A DNA stretch of 64,000 bases from Bacillus sp. CECT 9360. Lineage in GTDB: Bacteria; Bacillota; Bacilli; Bacillales; DSM-1321. Every line of letters begins with the position of its first letter. Within the stretch, counting starts at the first letter, position 1. Location of the stretch: the NCBI RefSeq assembly GCF_918741275.1, contig NZ_CAKKNA010000010.1, forward strand, positions 1 to 64,000, in the 5' to 3' direction. A model generated the notes under the pieces. That model had not been told where the DNA came from, ran no database searches, and saw nothing but the letters and a program-made list of their open reading frames with translations. Positions 48,605 through 57,378 of the stretch are shown here, piece by piece. The position numbers were made by a program, and so were the translations under genes.

Positions 48605-48787
48605 ATGTACCTCCAAAAAATGAAATATGTTACCCTCATATAACGTTGCCAAAACAAGTAATTACTACCATGTTGCTCATTTGACTACCTTTTTATTTAA
48701 AAATGGTATTTAATATTATAGAAATATAACAAGACGATTAAGTTTATAACAAGAAACAAAAAATGACAAATAATGACAAACAGATAA

Positions 48788-48796
48788 TGATATAAT
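48788..48796 (+). promoter_or_regulatory. Extended -10 promoter of capsule kinase module 2
   Basis: TGATATAAT, 36 bp before the gene, preceded by two ATGACAAA direct repeats. No good -35 hexamer. Confidence 0.52.
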
Positions 48797-48832
48797 GTTC
48801 TATGTTTCTACACAACGGATGGAGAGGAAACA

Positions 48833-49558
48833 ATGGAAGAAACGATAAGTTTAAAAGAGTTATTCGGAACGCTAAAAAAAAGATTGAGTTTAATTATAAT
48901 TATCACTCTACTCGCTACTTTGGCCAGCGGAATCATCAGTTATTTTTTCTTAACACCTATCTATCAGGCATCCACACAAATATTGGTCAATCAGTCAAAA
49001 AATGAGCAATCGATATACAACAACAATGAAGTACAGACGAATCTCCAGCTGGTTAATACGTACAATGTGATAATTAAAAGCCCGGCGATATTAGATTTGG
49101 TAAATAAAGAACTAGACTTAGGAATGACGACTGAGCAGTTAAACGGAAAAATAACGGTACAAAGTGAACAAGATTCTCAAGTTATTAATCTTACTGTTCA
49201 GGATACGGATCCACAAAAAGCAGCAGATATCGCGAACGCAACTGCTGATGTGTTCCAAAAAGAAATCGTGAAAATCATGAATGTCGATAATGTGAAGGTC
49301 ATAGCAAAAGCAACGATGGCTGACAACCAATCACCAGTCAAACCAAATCCGCTTCTTAATATTGCCATCGCATTAGTTGTCGGATTAATGGCGGGCATTG
49401 GACTTTCATTCCTACTAGAATATTTGGATAACACAATCAAAACGGAACAGGATATTGAGAAGCAATTAGAATTACCGGTGCTTGGCGTCATAACCAAGAT
49501 TGATGTACAAGGCAACAACGAGAAACGGAGAGGAAGAGGTGAGGCAAGTGGCTCCTAA
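48833..49558 (+). CDS. Polysaccharide chain-length regulator / kinase modulator (YwqC/CapA-like), copy 2
   Basis: A 241-residue protein of the same length and layout as the one at 42572 and identical over most of its length; differences cluster in the extracytoplasmic part (for instance N-E-Q-S-I-Y against N-E-E-A-L-Y). Two transmembrane helices flank the external domain. It should modulate the kinase encoded next and set chain length. This copy is the one in line with the full biosynthetic operon. Confidence 0.93.
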   Translation: MEETISLKELFGTLKKRLSLIIIITLLATLASGIISYFFLTPIYQASTQILVNQSKNEQSIYNNNEVQTNLQLVNTYNVIIKSPAILDLVNKELDLGMTTEQLNGKITVQSEQDSQVINLTVQDTDPQKAADIANATADVFQKEIVKIMNVDNVKVIAKATMADNQSPVKPNPLLNIAIALVVGLMAGIGLSFLLEYLDNTIKTEQDIEKQLELPVLGVITKIDVQGNNEKRRGRGEASGS

Positions 49559-50240
49559 AAAGAAATTGTCTGATCACAAAAGAAAGCTAATTACCAGGCT
49601 GAATCCGAAATCGCCAATCTCTGAACAATACCGGACGATCCGGACAAACATTCAATTTTCATCGGTTGACAAAGACATACGCGCAATCTTAGTCACCTCT
49701 CCGGGACCGTCTGAAGGTAAATCAACGACTGTTGCGAACCTAGCAGTCGTTTACGCCCAGCAGGGAAAAAAAGTGCTTTTAGTGGATGCGGACTTACGCA
49801 AACCGACTGTCCACTACACATTTAATTTAACAAACACATTTGGCTTAACCACTGTCCTTGCCAAACAAGCCAATCTAACAGATACAGTTGTACAAACGAA
49901 CGAAGAAAAATTGTTTGTGCTTCCGAGCGGTCCGATTCCTCCGAATCCGGCTGAATTGTTAGGCTCAAAGGCGATGGATGATTTAATAGAAGATATTCTA
50001 CAAGAATTCGACATCGTTCTGTTCGATTCTCCACCGGTATTAGCAGTAACGGATGCGCAGATTCTAGCTAACCGCTGTGACGGAACGATTTTGGTTGTTT
50101 CTAGCGGAAAGACGGAATTCGAGCAGGCAGCAAAGGCTAAAGAGTCATTATTATCGGTCAATGGAACCATTTTAGGGGCAATTTTGAACAATAAAAAAGT
50201 AAAAAAGGACCAATATTACTACTACAACCATGAAGAATGA
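49548..50240 (+). CDS. Capsule/EPS tyrosine kinase (YwqD/CapB-like), copy 2
   Basis: A BY-kinase of about 230 residues with the same Walker A, A' and B motifs as copy 1 and a C-terminal [10 protein letters not shown]. The overlap of its GTG start with the modulator gene is the same as in module 1, and the sequence across this junction is identical in both copies for more than 40 bp. It presumably controls production from the downstream operon. Confidence 0.93.
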   Translation: MAPKKKLSDHKRKLITRLNPKSPISEQYRTIRTNIQFSSVDKDIRAILVTSPGPSEGKSTTVANLAVVYAQQGKKVLLVDADLRKPTVHYTFNLTNTFGLTTVLAKQANLTDTVVQTNEEKLFVLPSGPIPPNPAELLGSKAMDDLIEDILQEFDIVLFDSPPVLAVTDAQILANRCDGTILVVSSGKTEFEQAAKAKESLLSVNGTILGAILNNKKVKKDQYYYYNHEE

Positions 50241-50258
50241 TGTCGAACTTGTGTCGAT
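50241..50258. promoter_or_regulatory. Tandem Spo0A-box-like heptamers, module 2
   Basis: TGTCGAA (50241-50247) and TGTCGAT (50252-50258), 11 bp apart, as in module 1. Confidence 0.45.
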
Positions 50259-50335
50259 GAAAACTTGTTCCTAGGTTAAGAGAATTATGTTAGATTTGGT
50301 AGAAAGATAATTGGAAATAAACTGGGGGTCATGTG

Positions 50336-51103
50336 ATGATCGACATACATTGCCATATCTTGCCTGATATTGACGACGGAGCTCAAACACTGAAGGAAAG
50401 TATGGAAATGGCAAAGCTTGCGGTCCAAGAAGGCATCACGTCAATCATTGCAACACCTCATCATAAAAACGGAAAATACGAAAATACAAAAAGGGTCATC
50501 TTACAAAAAGTAGAAGAACTAAATAGTGTTTTGCAAAAAGAATCAATTCCGCTCCAAGTTTTACCGGGTCAGGAGCCTAGAATATATGGGGAACTGTTGG
50601 AGGATTACGAGCAAGGGGAGATTCTAACCTTGAATGAAAACGGTCAATATCTCTTCGTTGAACTCCCATCTGGACATGTACCACGCTATACAAATCAGCT
50701 TATTTATGACATTCAAATGAATGGATTGACCCCAATCATCGTCCATCCGGAAAGAAATGCGGAACTCATACAGAATCCGGACATCTTATACGAACTCGTA
50801 AAAAAGGGAGCTTTAACCCAGCTGACAGCTTCAAGTGTTGCCGGATACTTTGGCAAATCAATAAAAAAGTTCAGCTCGCAATTAATCGAAGCGAACCTGA
50901 CCCACTTTATCGCATCAGACGCCCATAACGTTTCAAATCGGAGCTTTAAAATAACTGAAGCATTAGATGAAATTGAAAAAAAGTACGGCGTGGATATGGT
51001 TTATCTATTTACAGAAAATGCCGAGTTACTAGTCGAAGGAAAAACTCCATATAAAGAAATACCTGAAAAGGTAAAGAGGAAAAAGCTACTAGGATTATTT
51101 TAA
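50336..51103 (+). CDS. PHP-type protein-tyrosine phosphatase (YwqE/CapC-like), copy 2
   Basis: A 255-residue PHP phosphatase close to copy 1, with M-I-D-I-H-C-H-I-L-P, A-T-P-H-H, P-E-R-N and I-A-S-D-A-H-N intact. It ends five residues earlier than copy 1. GGGGG precedes ATG 50336; a GTG lies one codon upstream. The EAR-like RNA begins four bases after the stop. Confidence 0.94.
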   Translation: MIDIHCHILPDIDDGAQTLKESMEMAKLAVQEGITSIIATPHHKNGKYENTKRVILQKVEELNSVLQKESIPLQVLPGQEPRIYGELLEDYEQGEILTLNENGQYLFVELPSGHVPRYTNQLIYDIQMNGLTPIIVHPERNAELIQNPDILYELVKKGALTQLTASSVAGYFGKSIKKFSSQLIEANLTHFIASDAHNVSNRSFKITEALDEIEKKYGVDMVYLFTENAELLVEGKTPYKEIPEKVKRKKLLGLF

Positions 51104-51106
51104 TAA

Positions 51107-51248
51107 GTAGATTTTAACATCTACTTTCGTCAGGCAAGCACCTGACCGGCGAGGCTTCCTGACCGTTACACAAGGAGGCACTCGATCATGCTGTGGGATA
51201 CCCGGACAGGTACCCTTAGACGCCCGTCGTCGATAGTATGGTGTGAGG
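51107..51248 (+). ncRNA. EAR/epsC-type antitermination RNA, copy 2
   Basis: It has the same conserved blocks as copy 1 (GGAGGCACTCGATCATGCTG, GGGATACCCGGAC, GGTACCCTTAGAC, CCCGTCGTCGA, GTATGGTGTGAGGA) and the same short GTAG/CTAC stem at its 5' end. It lies between the kinase module and the long biosynthetic operon, the position expected of an element that lets RNA polymerase pass terminators in EPS operons. Confidence 0.8.
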
Positions 51249-51346
51249 ATGGGTTAAATGCCCATTTTTTAATTAATTTATTTAACAATGTTAAATGTCT
51301 AATGATAGGACATGTCTTGACACGTGTACTATCATTAGACATTTAT
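51249..51346 (+). terminator. Terminator pair downstream of EAR copy 2
   Basis: ATGGG-TTAAATG-CCCAT followed by TTTTTT (51249-51270), then a perfect stem TAAATGTCTAATGATAG with its complement at 51291-51346. They would stop unmodified polymerase before galU. Confidence 0.8.
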
Positions 51347-51465
51347 TTTATGCTGTTTATTAGCAATCATTCAAGTAAATAGATAGATTCTCTCATTATT
51401 GTTATCGACATTAATACAGATTATTTTAGTTGGAAATATATAAATTCGTAAAGGGGACTAAGACT

Positions 51466-52353
51466 TTGAAAAAGGTACGGAAGGCGATCATTCCGGCAGC
51501 AGGATTAGGGACAAGGTTTTTACCCGCCACAAAGGCAATGCCAAAGGAAATGCTACCAATTGTAGATAAGCCAACTATCCAATACATTGTTGAAGAAGCG
51601 GTTGCTTCAGGTATTGAAGATATCATTATTGTGACAGGTAAAGGAAAACGTGCAATCGAAGACCATTTTGACATTGCACTGGAGTTAGAACAAAATTTAC
51701 AAGAAAAAGGGAAATTGGATATATTAGAAAAAGTACGCTATTCTACTAATCTTGCAGATATCCACTATATTCGGCAAAAAGAGCCGAAGGGCTTGGGTCA
51801 TGCTATCTGGTGTGCCCGTCACTTTATTGGTGATGAGCCGTTTGCGGTTTTATTAGGTGACGATATTGTCCAAAGTGATACCCCCTGTTTAAGACAATTG
51901 ATAAATCAATATGAAGATACTCTTTCATCTGTAATTGGTGTTCAAACCGTACCTAATGAAGAAACACATCGTTATGGAATTATCGATCCAGCTGCACAGG
52001 TGGGCCGTCGATACCAGGTTAATCACTTTGTGGAGAAGCCTGAGAAAGGCACTGCACCATCCAACCTAGCAATCATGGGGCGCTATATACTGACACCTGA
52101 AATCTTTAGGTTCCTTGAACGACAGGAAACTGGCGCGGGCGGAGAAATTCAACTTACAGATGCCATTCAAAAACTAAACCAAATTCAGCGGGTATTTGCT
52201 TATGATTTTGAAGGAAAGCGGTTTGATGTTGGTGAAAAAATTGGTTTTGTCAAAACTACATTAGAATTTGCATTACAGCATGAGGATTTAAAGGAAGAAA
52301 TCATTGAATTTATGAAATCAATCATTTCTTCAGAACAAGATCCCGAAAAATAA
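51466..52353 (+). CDS. galU: UTP-glucose-1-phosphate uridylyltransferase
   Basis: A 295-residue nucleotidyltransferase making UDP-glucose from UTP and glucose-1-phosphate. The signature is [17 protein letters not shown]-x-P-K-E-M-L-P, with the substrate lysine in V-E-K-P and the later G-R-Y-I-L-T-P and [15 protein letters not shown] 51466 is preferred, after AAAGGGGA; the upstream frame lacks homology. It is the first gene after the EAR region. A decayed second galU end lies at 54308. Confidence 0.95.
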   Translation: MKKVRKAIIPAAGLGTRFLPATKAMPKEMLPIVDKPTIQYIVEEAVASGIEDIIIVTGKGKRAIEDHFDIALELEQNLQEKGKLDILEKVRYSTNLADIHYIRQKEPKGLGHAIWCARHFIGDEPFAVLLGDDIVQSDTPCLRQLINQYEDTLSSVIGVQTVPNEETHRYGIIDPAAQVGRRYQVNHFVEKPEKGTAPSNLAIMGRYILTPEIFRFLERQETGAGGEIQLTDAIQKLNQIQRVFAYDFEGKRFDVGEKIGFVKTTLEFALQHEDLKEEIIEFMKSIISSEQDPEK

Positions 52354-52431
52354 AAACTTTATAAATTAATTCTCAATGTATCAATGTCTATGCAAATCCA
52401 TTGTATTGTAAAACATTAAGGGGGAATTCGG

Positions 52432-54264
52432 TTGACGTACCGAAACCGATTAATAATACTAATATGTTTAGATTCTCTGATTGTTTTATCGGCCATTTAT
52501 ATAAGTTACTTAGTTTTACATCCTTATCTAGATGTTTTTAAAATGTCTACACTGCTAATCAGCTCTATTACTCTGTTGATTAGCCATCATATTTTTGCTT
52601 CTATTTACAAGCTCTACAATAAGGCATGGGAATATGCCAGTATTGGAGAGCTGATATCAATTATTAAAGCTGTAACCCTCTCCATTATCGTAACCGCTAT
52701 TATCCAAGTGATCGTTTTTCAAAATGTGTATGTTAGGGCTTTAGGATTAACATGGATGCTGCATGTAATGTTAATTGGAGGATCTCGTTTTACGTGGAGG
52801 ATGTTTGCTGATCGATATATAAAACCAAAGGGAGAAAAGAAGAAAACATTAATTATTGGAGCTGGGGCTGCAGGAAATATGGTCGTCAGACAATTGTTAA
52901 ATAACCATGATTCTGAGCTAAAACCTGTTGCATATATTGATGATGATCCAAAAAAATACAAACTCCATTATTTTGGAATTCCTGTATTAGGAGATTCCAC
53001 AAAAATTGCTCAAATAGTAGAGAAGTTGCAAATAGAAAATATTGTGATAGCTATCCCTTCATTAAGCAAAAAGGAATTAAACCGAATCTTTGAAGAATGC
53101 TCGAAGACGAATGCAAAAACTCAGATTATGCCTATGATTGAAGATATCATGATTGGTAAAGTATCAATCAATCAATTCAGGGATGTCCAAGTCGAGGATT
53201 TACTAGGACGGGAACCGGTTGAATTAGATATTGATAGTATTTCGGAATTCATTACTAATAAGACTGTAGTCGTAACGGGAGCCGGTGGTTCAATCGGTTC
53301 TGAAATTTGCAGACAAATATGCAGATTCTCGCCAAGTAAAATCGTATTAGTTGGTCATGGAGAAAATAGCATATATCAAATTGACATGGAATTAAGGAAC
53401 CAATACAAAGATTTAATTAAAATCATTCCTGTGATTGGGGATGTGCAAGATAAATTAAGGATGTTTGATGTTTTTGAGGAACATACACCTGATGTAGTTT
53501 ATCATGCAGCCGCACATAAACATGTCCCGTTAATGGAATACAACCCAAAAGAAGCTGTAAAAAACAATATTTTTGGCACGAAAAATGTTGCTGAAGCGGC
53601 TGATATATTTGGCGTGAAAAACTTTGTGCTAATATCTTCTGATAAAGCAGTTAACCCAACGAATGTTATGGGTGCGACCAAACGTGTAGCTGAAATGATT
53701 ATTCAGCAACTTGATAAAACAAGTCAAACGAACTTTGTAGCGGTGCGGTTTGGAAACGTACTAGGCAGCCGGGGATCCGTTATCCCTTTGTTTAAAAAAC
53801 AAATCCAAGCAGGCGGACCGATCACAGTCACCCATCCGGATATGACACGCTACTTCATGACCATTCCGGAAGCATCACGGTTGGTCATTCAATCGGGAGC
53901 ATTAGCAAGAGGCGGGGAAATCTTCGTACTCGATATGGGAGAGCCAGTTAAAATCGTTGACCTTGCGAGAAACTTGATCACACTGTCAGGCTATTCAATA
54001 GAAGAAATCGGCATCAACTTCTCAGGAATCCGTCCAGGAGAGAAAATGTTTGAAGAATTACTCAACAGCAATGAAGTCCACCCTAAACAGGTGTTTCCGA
54101 AAATACACATCGGAAAAGCCGCCGTTGTCGAAGGGCCGATCTTCCATGAGTTTATTGCCAGCTTGCATGATAAGGATAACATTACTTTGAAAGAGCAGCT
54201 GGTGAAGATTGCTAATACGAAGGATGGGTTGAGAGAGGTTATGAGGGAAGCCATTAGTTTCTGA
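52432..54264 (+). CDS. Membrane UDP-sugar 4,6-dehydratase (CapD/EpsC/PglF-like)
   Basis: A 610-residue protein with four N-terminal transmembrane helices (within about 1-115), a first Rossmann region (I-I-G-A-G-A-A-G-N-M-V-V) and the catalytic SDR domain from about 280 (V-T-G-A-G-G-S-I-G-S-E-I). The active site uses S-S-D-K-A-V-N-P in place of the usual YxxxK, the mark of CapD/WbpM/PglF enzymes that convert UDP-GlcNAc to the 4-keto-6-deoxy sugar. TTG 52432 follows GGGGGAATTC. Confidence 0.93.
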   Translation: MTYRNRLIILICLDSLIVLSAIYISYLVLHPYLDVFKMSTLLISSITLLISHHIFASIYKLYNKAWEYASIGELISIIKAVTLSIIVTAIIQVIVFQNVYVRALGLTWMLHVMLIGGSRFTWRMFADRYIKPKGEKKKTLIIGAGAAGNMVVRQLLNNHDSELKPVAYIDDDPKKYKLHYFGIPVLGDSTKIAQIVEKLQIENIVIAIPSLSKKELNRIFEECSKTNAKTQIMPMIEDIMIGKVSINQFRDVQVEDLLGREPVELDIDSISEFITNKTVVVTGAGGSIGSEICRQICRFSPSKIVLVGHGENSIYQIDMELRNQYKDLIKIIPVIGDVQDKLRMFDVFEEHTPDVVYHAAAHKHVPLMEYNPKEAVKNNIFGTKNVAEAADIFGVKNFVLISSDKAVNPTNVMGATKRVAEMIIQQLDKTSQTNFVAVRFGNVLGSRGSVIPLFKKQIQAGGPITVTHPDMTRYFMTIPEASRLVIQSGALARGGEIFVLDMGEPVKIVDLARNLITLSGYSIEEIGINFSGIRPGEKMFEELLNSNEVHPKQVFPKIHIGKAAVVEGPIFHEFIASLHDKDNITLKEQLVKIANTKDGLREVMREAISF

Positions 54265-54307
54265 TTTGAAACAGTTAATAATAGAATAAGGTGATTTTCA
54301 TAAGGGT

Positions 54308-54520
54308 GTGACCCTTTGATTCAAATTCTTGAACCACAACAAATTAGGAGACGGCGGAGATGTTCGTTTAATTGATGCGATCCAAGAGCTTAACCAAAAC
54401 TATCGAGTTTTTGCTTATGAATTCGAAGGCAATCGTTTTGATGAAGGAGAGAAAGTGGCTTTTATTAAGACGATAATTGAGGTGCCATTCTAGGATCATC
54501 AGATTGAGAAAGAAAAGTAA
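54308..54520 (+). pseudogene. galU C-terminal remnant, frameshifted
   Basis: One frame reads P-L-I-Q-I-L-E-P-Q-Q-I, and then, one base shifted, G-D-G-G-D-V-R-L-I-D-A-I-Q-E-L-N-Q-N-Y-R-V-F-A-Y-E-F-E-G from 54347. Together they match the C-terminal part of GalU (compare [17 protein letters not shown] in the intact copy). A TAG interrupts at 54491. It differs clearly from the intact galU, so it is the trace of another galU copy. Confidence 0.82.
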
Positions 54521-54525
54521 ATAGA

Positions 54526-54575
54526 TTAGCCCCTGACTGTTATTACTAATTTTATTATTTGGACAGGGGCTATTA
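54526..54575 (+). terminator. Terminator-like hairpin after the galU remnant
   Basis: TAGCCCCTG and CAGGGGCTA arms around a loop of about 29 nt, followed by TTAGTCTATTCTTTTT. It would need EAR-type antitermination for operon read-through. Confidence 0.68.
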
Positions 54576-54735
54576 GTCTATTCTTTTTAAATAGAAGAAA
54601 TAGGATTTAGGACTTAGTGGGTTAGTAGTTGGTTGGAAAAGAAAAGTGAGATGAATGCCAATTTAGTACTAAGCGACTAAAGAAGCACTTTTAAATGCTA
54701 AACACCTAAACTTGAATAAAGCGAGGAAAATTATA

Positions 54736-55953
54736 ATGATTGAAACTAAATTAAGAAATATACCTTTCTCTCCCCCGGATATTACAGATGCGGAGATTGA
54801 AGAAGTGATAAAAGCTATGAAGTCTGGCTGGATTACAACAGGACCGAGAACAAAAGAGTTTGAAAAAAGAATAGCTGAATATGTTGGGACCAATAAAGCT
54901 GTTTGCTTAAATTCTGCAACAGCGGCTATGGAGCTAACTCTTCGTATTCTAGGAATAGGCCCTGGTGATGAGGTCATTACTTCAGCATATACCTATACTG
55001 CATCTGCCTCAATTATAGATCATGTAGGGGCCAAAATTGTACTCGTTGATACGGCTCCTGATTCTTATGAGATGGATTATTCAAAACTTGCTGATGCGAT
55101 TACTGAGAAGACAAAAGCGGTTATTCCTGTTGATATAGCAGGAAATATGTGTGATTACGATGCCATTTTCGAAATTGTAGAGAGTAAAAAAGAACTGTTT
55201 AAGTCTAACAATGAACTTCAACGGATATTTAATAGAGTAATTGTAATGACTGATGCAGCTCATGCTTTTGGCGCTGAAAGAAATGGAAAGAAATGTGGGC
55301 AAGTTGCAGATTTTACTTGTTTCTCTTTTCATGCAGTAAAGAATCTGACAACGGCTGAAGGTGGTGCAGTCGTTTGGCGTAGCGACTTTGGATTAGATGA
55401 TGATTGGCTTTATAAGCAATTCATGTTATACAGCCTTCATGGTCAATCTAAAGATGCGCTGGCTAAAACACAAAAAGGTGCATGGGAATATGACATTGTC
55501 TATCCCGCTTACAAGTGCAATATGACTGACATTATGGCAGGGTTTGGTTTAATACAATTAAATAGATACGAAGGTCTTAAGAAAAGACGTAAAGAGATTA
55601 TAGAGAAGTATGATAGAGCACTTATGCCAATGGGGATTCAAATCCTGAAACATTATGATGACGATTTTGCTTCTTCAGGTCACCTTTATTTAGCGAGGAT
55701 ACCTGATATTGGGGAAACAGAGAGAAATGAATTTATTGTTAAAATGGCTGAAGCTGGAGTTGCATGTAACGTCCATTATAAGCCACTACCTATGTTTACG
55801 GCTTATAAGAATTTAGGATTTGATATTAAGGATTATCCTAATGCTTTTGATGTGTATAAAAATGAAATTACACTTCCACTTCATACTTTGTTGAGTGATG
55901 ATGATGTGGAATATGTGATCGAGAGTTTAAAAAAGGTAATGAATGAAGTCTAA
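54736..55953 (+). CDS. DegT/DnrJ/EryC1 family sugar aminotransferase
   Basis: A 405-residue PLP-dependent enzyme that transaminates a keto-sugar nucleotide. The internal aldimine lysine is in F-S-F-H-A-V-K-N-L-T-T-A-E-G-G, and the PLP-phosphate region is in L-N-S-A-T-A-A-M-E-L. D-A-A-H-A-F-G-A holds the PLP-contacting acid. With the 4,6-dehydratase upstream and the PglC-like and acetyltransferase genes downstream it probably makes a UDP-4-amino-4,6-dideoxy sugar (PglE-like step). ATG 54736 follows GAGGAAA. Confidence 0.92.
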   Translation: MIETKLRNIPFSPPDITDAEIEEVIKAMKSGWITTGPRTKEFEKRIAEYVGTNKAVCLNSATAAMELTLRILGIGPGDEVITSAYTYTASASIIDHVGAKIVLVDTAPDSYEMDYSKLADAITEKTKAVIPVDIAGNMCDYDAIFEIVESKKELFKSNNELQRIFNRVIVMTDAAHAFGAERNGKKCGQVADFTCFSFHAVKNLTTAEGGAVVWRSDFGLDDDWLYKQFMLYSLHGQSKDALAKTQKGAWEYDIVYPAYKCNMTDIMAGFGLIQLNRYEGLKKRRKEIIEKYDRALMPMGIQILKHYDDDFASSGHLYLARIPDIGETERNEFIVKMAEAGVACNVHYKPLPMFTAYKNLGFDIKDYPNAFDVYKNEITLPLHTLLSDDDVEYVIESLKKVMNEV

Positions 55954-55967
55954 CGTGGGGTGACAGA

Positions 55968-56573
55968 ATGTATAAAAATTCTTTTAAAAGAGTATTTGAT
56001 TTTATACTTGCAATAATAGCCCTGCCATTTTGGTTTATTATTTTAGCAATTATTGGACCAATTATTTATTTTCAAGATAAAGGATCCATTTTTTATAATG
56101 CTCCAAGGCTAGGTAAGGATGGGGAAATATATAAAATGTATAAATTCCGTTCTATGAAATTGAATGCACCTGACATAAGAAATGAAGATGGTTCAACATT
56201 TAACTCAGAGGATGATCCAAGGTTAACAAAAATTGGGAAGTTTATCCGTAAAACAAGTCTTGATGAAACACCTCAGTTGTTAAATATCATTAAAGGCGAC
56301 ATGAGTATCATTGGTCCTAGACCCGATTTGCCGGAACATAGTGAACTTTACGAGGGTAATGAAGAAAGAAAATTAGAAATTAGACCGGGAGTTACTGGAT
56401 ATAATCAAGCATACTTTAGAAACACGGTGCCTTGGAAAGAAAGAATCCAAAATGATATATACTACATTGACCATGTTTCATTGTGGCTTGATATTAAAAT
56501 ATTTTTTAAAACTGCGATATCAGTGTTGAAGCGTGAAGATGTATTTGTAACTGATAACAAAAAAAACTCATAA
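55968..56573 (+). CDS. Phosphoglycosyl transferase (PglC-like sugar transferase)
   Basis: A 201-residue monotopic phosphoglycosyltransferase, the minimal PglC-type form. It has an N-terminal re-entrant helix (about 9-32), K-M-Y-K-F-R-S-M, the catalytic D-E in S-L-D-E-T-P-Q-L-L-N and I-I-G-P-R-P-D-L-P, then R-P-G-V-T-G-Y-N-Q. It moves a phospho-sugar to undecaprenyl phosphate and so starts the repeat unit. It begins 14 bp after the aminotransferase gene. Confidence 0.93.
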   Translation: MYKNSFKRVFDFILAIIALPFWFIILAIIGPIIYFQDKGSIFYNAPRLGKDGEIYKMYKFRSMKLNAPDIRNEDGSTFNSEDDPRLTKIGKFIRKTSLDETPQLLNIIKGDMSIIGPRPDLPEHSELYEGNEERKLEIRPGVTGYNQAYFRNTVPWKERIQNDIYYIDHVSLWLDIKIFFKTAISVLKREDVFVTDNKKNS

Positions 56574-56607
56574 AAAAATGGCATAGGTTTGTAGGGGGGA
56601 GTTTCGC

Positions 56608-57342
56608 ATGAACGGAAGTAATATAGAACATTCGCTAACCTTTTACGACTTAAAGTGGGACACAGATTTTTTTGGTGTCAAGAGTGCCAAAGCAATCTTG
56701 CATAAGCCTCTTACAAAGAATGAATGGGATGAACTAAAAGCTAGATTTAATGAGTATCAGTTTATATCAATCGAGAATCGTAATTCAGAACCTATTAATG
56801 CTCAGTTTATTGGAAAGGACACTACGGCATTTTTGGCAGATGTGAATGTACAATTTAGCAAGAAATTAGAATCGACAGAGAAAGAAATCCCTAATAATAT
56901 TACATTAAACCAAAAATTAAAGAGGGATGAACAAATAATCGACATAGCTAAGTTTGAGTATTCTAAATTCACTGAGGACCTGGAACTTGCTAAAAGAGGC
57001 GGAACGGAGCTTTATCAGCAGTGGCTTTCAAACTCTTTCGAAAGACCTGATAAACATTATGTTCTTTATAAAGATGAAAAGGGAAATATTATTGGCTTTC
57101 TCTTATATTCTTTTTCAAATCAAGGGTGTGTCATTGAGTTGATTGCTGTTTCAGAGAGCGCAAATAATAAAGGAATTGGTACAAGCTTAGTTAGAGCGCT
57201 TGAAAGTGAAGCATATAAAAAAAAATGTACTGAATTTAGAGTTGGTACCCAAATAAGGAATTTGGGTGCAATTAACTTTTATCATAAAGTAGGCTGTAAA
57301 CTGGTTGGGTGCCATCAAGTATTTCATTTATGGAATTTGTAA
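56608..57342 (+). CDS. GNAT sugar N-acetyltransferase (WecD-like)
   Basis: A 244-residue protein with an N-terminal part of about 125 residues and a C-terminal GNAT domain: C-V-I-E-L-I-A-V-S-E-S-A-N-N-K-G-I-G-T-S-L-V-R-A-L-E then G-T-Q-I-R-N-L-G-A-I-N-F-Y-H-K-V-G-C. The layout resembles WecD, which acetylates the 4-amino group of dTDP-4-amino-4,6-dideoxygalactose. It fits as the acetylation step on the amino sugar made by its neighbours. GGGGGGAG precedes the ATG. Confidence 0.85.
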   Translation: MNGSNIEHSLTFYDLKWDTDFFGVKSAKAILHKPLTKNEWDELKARFNEYQFISIENRNSEPINAQFIGKDTTAFLADVNVQFSKKLESTEKEIPNNITLNQKLKRDEQIIDIAKFEYSKFTEDLELAKRGGTELYQQWLSNSFERPDKHYVLYKDEKGNIIGFLLYSFSNQGCVIELIAVSESANNKGIGTSLVRALESEAYKKKCTEFRVGTQIRNLGAINFYHKVGCKLVGCHQVFHLWNL

Positions 57343-57378
57343 ACCTATGATTACAGTGGCATAAATCGGAGGAAAGAA

